Shown: piece after piece, positions 62,733 through 64,000 of the stretch
Layout: each line of letters begins with the position of its first letter
How positions within the stretch are numbered: position 1 is the first letter of the stretch
Assembly (NCBI RefSeq): GCF_000368925.1
Contig: NZ_KB849756.1
Span: forward strand, 1,010,271-1,074,270
Direction of reading: 5' to 3'
Source of the DNA: Acinetobacter bereziniae LMG 1003 = CIP 70.12
GTDB taxonomy: Bacteria > Pseudomonadota > Gammaproteobacteria > Pseudomonadales > Moraxellaceae
DNA length: 64,000 nt
Made by a program: the position numbers and the translations under genes
Notes under the pieces: model-generated
The model's input: only the letters and a program-made list of their open reading frames with translations
The model's database searches: none
Told to the model about the DNA's origin: nothing

Positions 62733-63620
62733 TTATTTAAACGTATCACAACTATTGATATCGCCTGATTTCATACCAGTATTGAACCACTGCATACGTT
62801 GTTGACTGGTACCATGGGTAAAGCTATCTGGAACAGCATAACCACGTGCCTTTTTCTGCAAATAGTCATCACCAATTTTCTCTGCGGCATCCATTGCCTC
62901 TTCGATATCGCCTTGTTCAAGAAATTGTGTACGCTGTTGTGTACGATTCGCCCAAACACCTGCTAAACAGTCTGCCTGTAATTCCAAACGCACTGAGAGT
63001 TGGTTACCCTGAGCTTGATTGGCACGTTGACGAGCCTGTTGAACTTGCGAGGAAATACCCAATAAATTTTGAATATGATGACCAACTTCATGTGCAATTA
63101 CATAAGCTTGTGCGAAATCACCTGCTTCATCTTGTGCAGATAACTCAGATTGGTTTTTTTCACCTGAAATACCCATTTGTTGGCGCATATCTTTGAAGAA
63201 TTGAGTATCAATATAAACTTTTTGGTCTGCTGGACAATAAAACGGTCCCATCGCAGACTCAGCTGTTCCACAACCTGATTGCACAGCGCCACTGAACATC
63301 ACCAGTTTTGGTGGTGTATATTGGGCACCTTGTTGAATAAACACTTGTTTCCAAGTATCTTCCGTATCTGCTAAGACTGTTTTAACAAAAGAAGCTGTTT
63401 CTTGCTGTTCAGGCGTCGCATTGGCAGGTGCAGTGTTCTGGCTCACATTACCTGAGGTGACTTGCTTGGTTGCTTGATATGCCTGCTGCGGATCAACACC
63501 AAAAAATTTCCAAGCAATAAAAGCAACAACCAATCCTAAAATGCTAATACCACCCGCTTTTACACCACCACCACGGCGATCTTCGACATTATCGCTTTCT
63601 CTACGTCCTTTCCAACGCAT
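62733..63620 (-). CDS. Neutral zinc metallopeptidase, YpfJ family
   Basis: 295 residues. A short basic N-terminus (MRWKGRRESDNVEDRRGGG) is followed by one hydrophobic helix (ISILGLVVAFIAWKFFG), then a Gln/Ala/Thr linker and the PF04228 domain from about 90. The zinc motif is VIAHEVGHHIQ (about 175-185), followed by LELQADCLAGVWA, the usual third-ligand region. The domain ends with GTSQQRMQWFNTGMKSGDINSCDTF. The function of the family is not well known. Confidence 0.9.
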   Translation of the reverse strand: MRWKGRRESDNVEDRRGGGVKAGGISILGLVVAFIAWKFFGVDPQQAYQATKQVTSGNVSQNTAPANATPEQQETASFVKTVLADTEDTWKQVFIQQGAQYTPPKLVMFSGAVQSGCGTAESAMGPFYCPADQKVYIDTQFFKDMRQQMGISGEKNQSELSAQDEAGDFAQAYVIAHEVGHHIQNLLGISSQVQQARQRANQAQGNQLSVRLELQADCLAGVWANRTQQRTQFLEQGDIEEAMDAAEKIGDDYLQKKARGYAVPDSFTHGTSQQRMQWFNTGMKSGDINSCDTFK

Positions 63621-63669
63621 AGATTTGTCCTTTTATTTTTAAATTGGAAACAGTTTTACAATGATTGTT

Positions 63670-64000
63670 TTATAAAGCAGTTTTAGATTGACCACGTAAT
63701 TTTTGAATCAGTCCAACCACCAATACCACAGCCAAACCAGCAACAATACCAATGACCAGATTGATCAGTGTCGGTGTGAGTGCACCAATGATATTTCCCA
63801 CTGTTGGAATGTGTTCAATATGATCGACAGCTTCTTCAGTCAAGTGGTGCAAAGTAGATACCGCATGACTGATAATCCCTCCTCCCACAAGGAACATCGC
63901 AACTGTTCCAACAATAGTTAATGTTTTCATGAGTTTCGGTGCAAATGCCAATAAGCCGCGACCAATACTTTGTTTTACATTCGATGCTTGTTGCGTCAAG
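63670..64000 (-). CDS. DUF808 family membrane protein, C-terminal part
   Basis: Partial gene: the frame continues off the right edge, so the TTG at 63999 is only an internal leucine. The visible 110 residues match the end of DUF808 (YedI-like) proteins. SIGRGLLAFAPKLMKTLTIVGT leads into two hydrophobic helices with a His-rich loop (HAVSTLHHLTEEAVDHIEHIP), then a final helix (LVIGIVAGLAVVLVVGLIQ). Inner membrane protein of unknown function. Confidence 0.85.
   Translation of the reverse strand, partial: LTQQASNVKQSIGRGLLAFAPKLMKTLTIVGTVAMFLVGGGIISHAVSTLHHLTEEAVDHIEHIPTVGNIIGALTPTLINLVIGIVAGLAVVLVVGLIQKLRGQSKTAL

Overview
The window is about 38-40% GC and reads as a chromosomal stretch of Acinetobacter (Moraxellaceae). 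The signs are the cluster sdhCDAB-sucAB-lpd-sucCD divergent from gltA, the hmg-type tyrosine catabolic cluster next to an aromatic amino acid permease, a Bap-like adhesin, and the codon and intergenic style. The species cannot be fixed from sequence alone. There are no rRNA genes, no CRISPR array, no phage and no intact insertion sequence. There is one tRNA (elongator Met).

Layout. 1-2282: N-terminal part of a large minus-strand Bap/BapA-like adhesin with six 246-bp Ig-like repeats, running off the left edge. 2996-3766: an SDR reductase. 3864-15674: the TCA block on the minus strand, in order sdhC, sdhD, sdhA, sdhB, sucA, sucB, lpd, sucC, sucD, cut by intrinsic terminators after sdhB and after lpd. 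16744-18018: gltA, divergent. 18282-21649: a POT peptide transporter overlapping an aminopeptidase P. 21975-24178: two exported small proteins and a DUF2306 membrane protein. 24225-29170: a minus-strand lipid-type redox block with a Baeyer-Villiger-like monooxygenase, an SDR and two paralogous PF10118 proteins with ferritin-like di-iron ligand patterns. 29472-31122: a decayed alpha/beta hydrolase, a 323-bp MITE-like element and a small HEMAH metalloprotease-like protein. 31524-34195: nadE and an unknown partner gene. 34196-35270: structured repeats and tRNA-Met. 35620-41468: DUF5713, folP, ftsH, rlmE, yhbY, a DOMON-like protein and a phasin-like coiled coil. 41788-46758: carA, carB, greA. 47157-48837: a methyltransferase and a CatB-like acetyltransferase. 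48918-56703: the phenylalanine/tyrosine catabolic regulon (permease, fah, maiA, a VOC protein, CoA-transferase A/B, IclR regulator, hpd). 56966-64000: a PaaG-like hydratase with an exported protein, UspA, an alkyltransferase-like protein, a lipase-like hydrolase, a CPA1 antiporter, a YpfJ-type metallopeptidase and the end of a DUF808 protein.

How the genes work together. GltA, Sdh, SucAB-Lpd and SucCD cover citrate synthesis and the 2-oxoglutarate to fumarate part of the TCA cycle. The aromatic cluster feeds it: the permease imports the amino acid, Hpd makes homogentisate, MaiA and Fah give fumarate plus acetoacetate, and the CoA-transferase activates acetoacetate with succinyl-CoA. The canonical cupin-type homogentisate dioxygenase HmgA is not in the window. 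A short VOC protein that fits the extradiol dioxygenase signature sits in its place, and this is the most interesting lead. Other leads are a shared operator set in the aromatic regulon, 21-bp-spaced direct repeats in front of both PF10118 paralogs, a terminator-like attenuator in the carAB leader, and a structured sucA leader.
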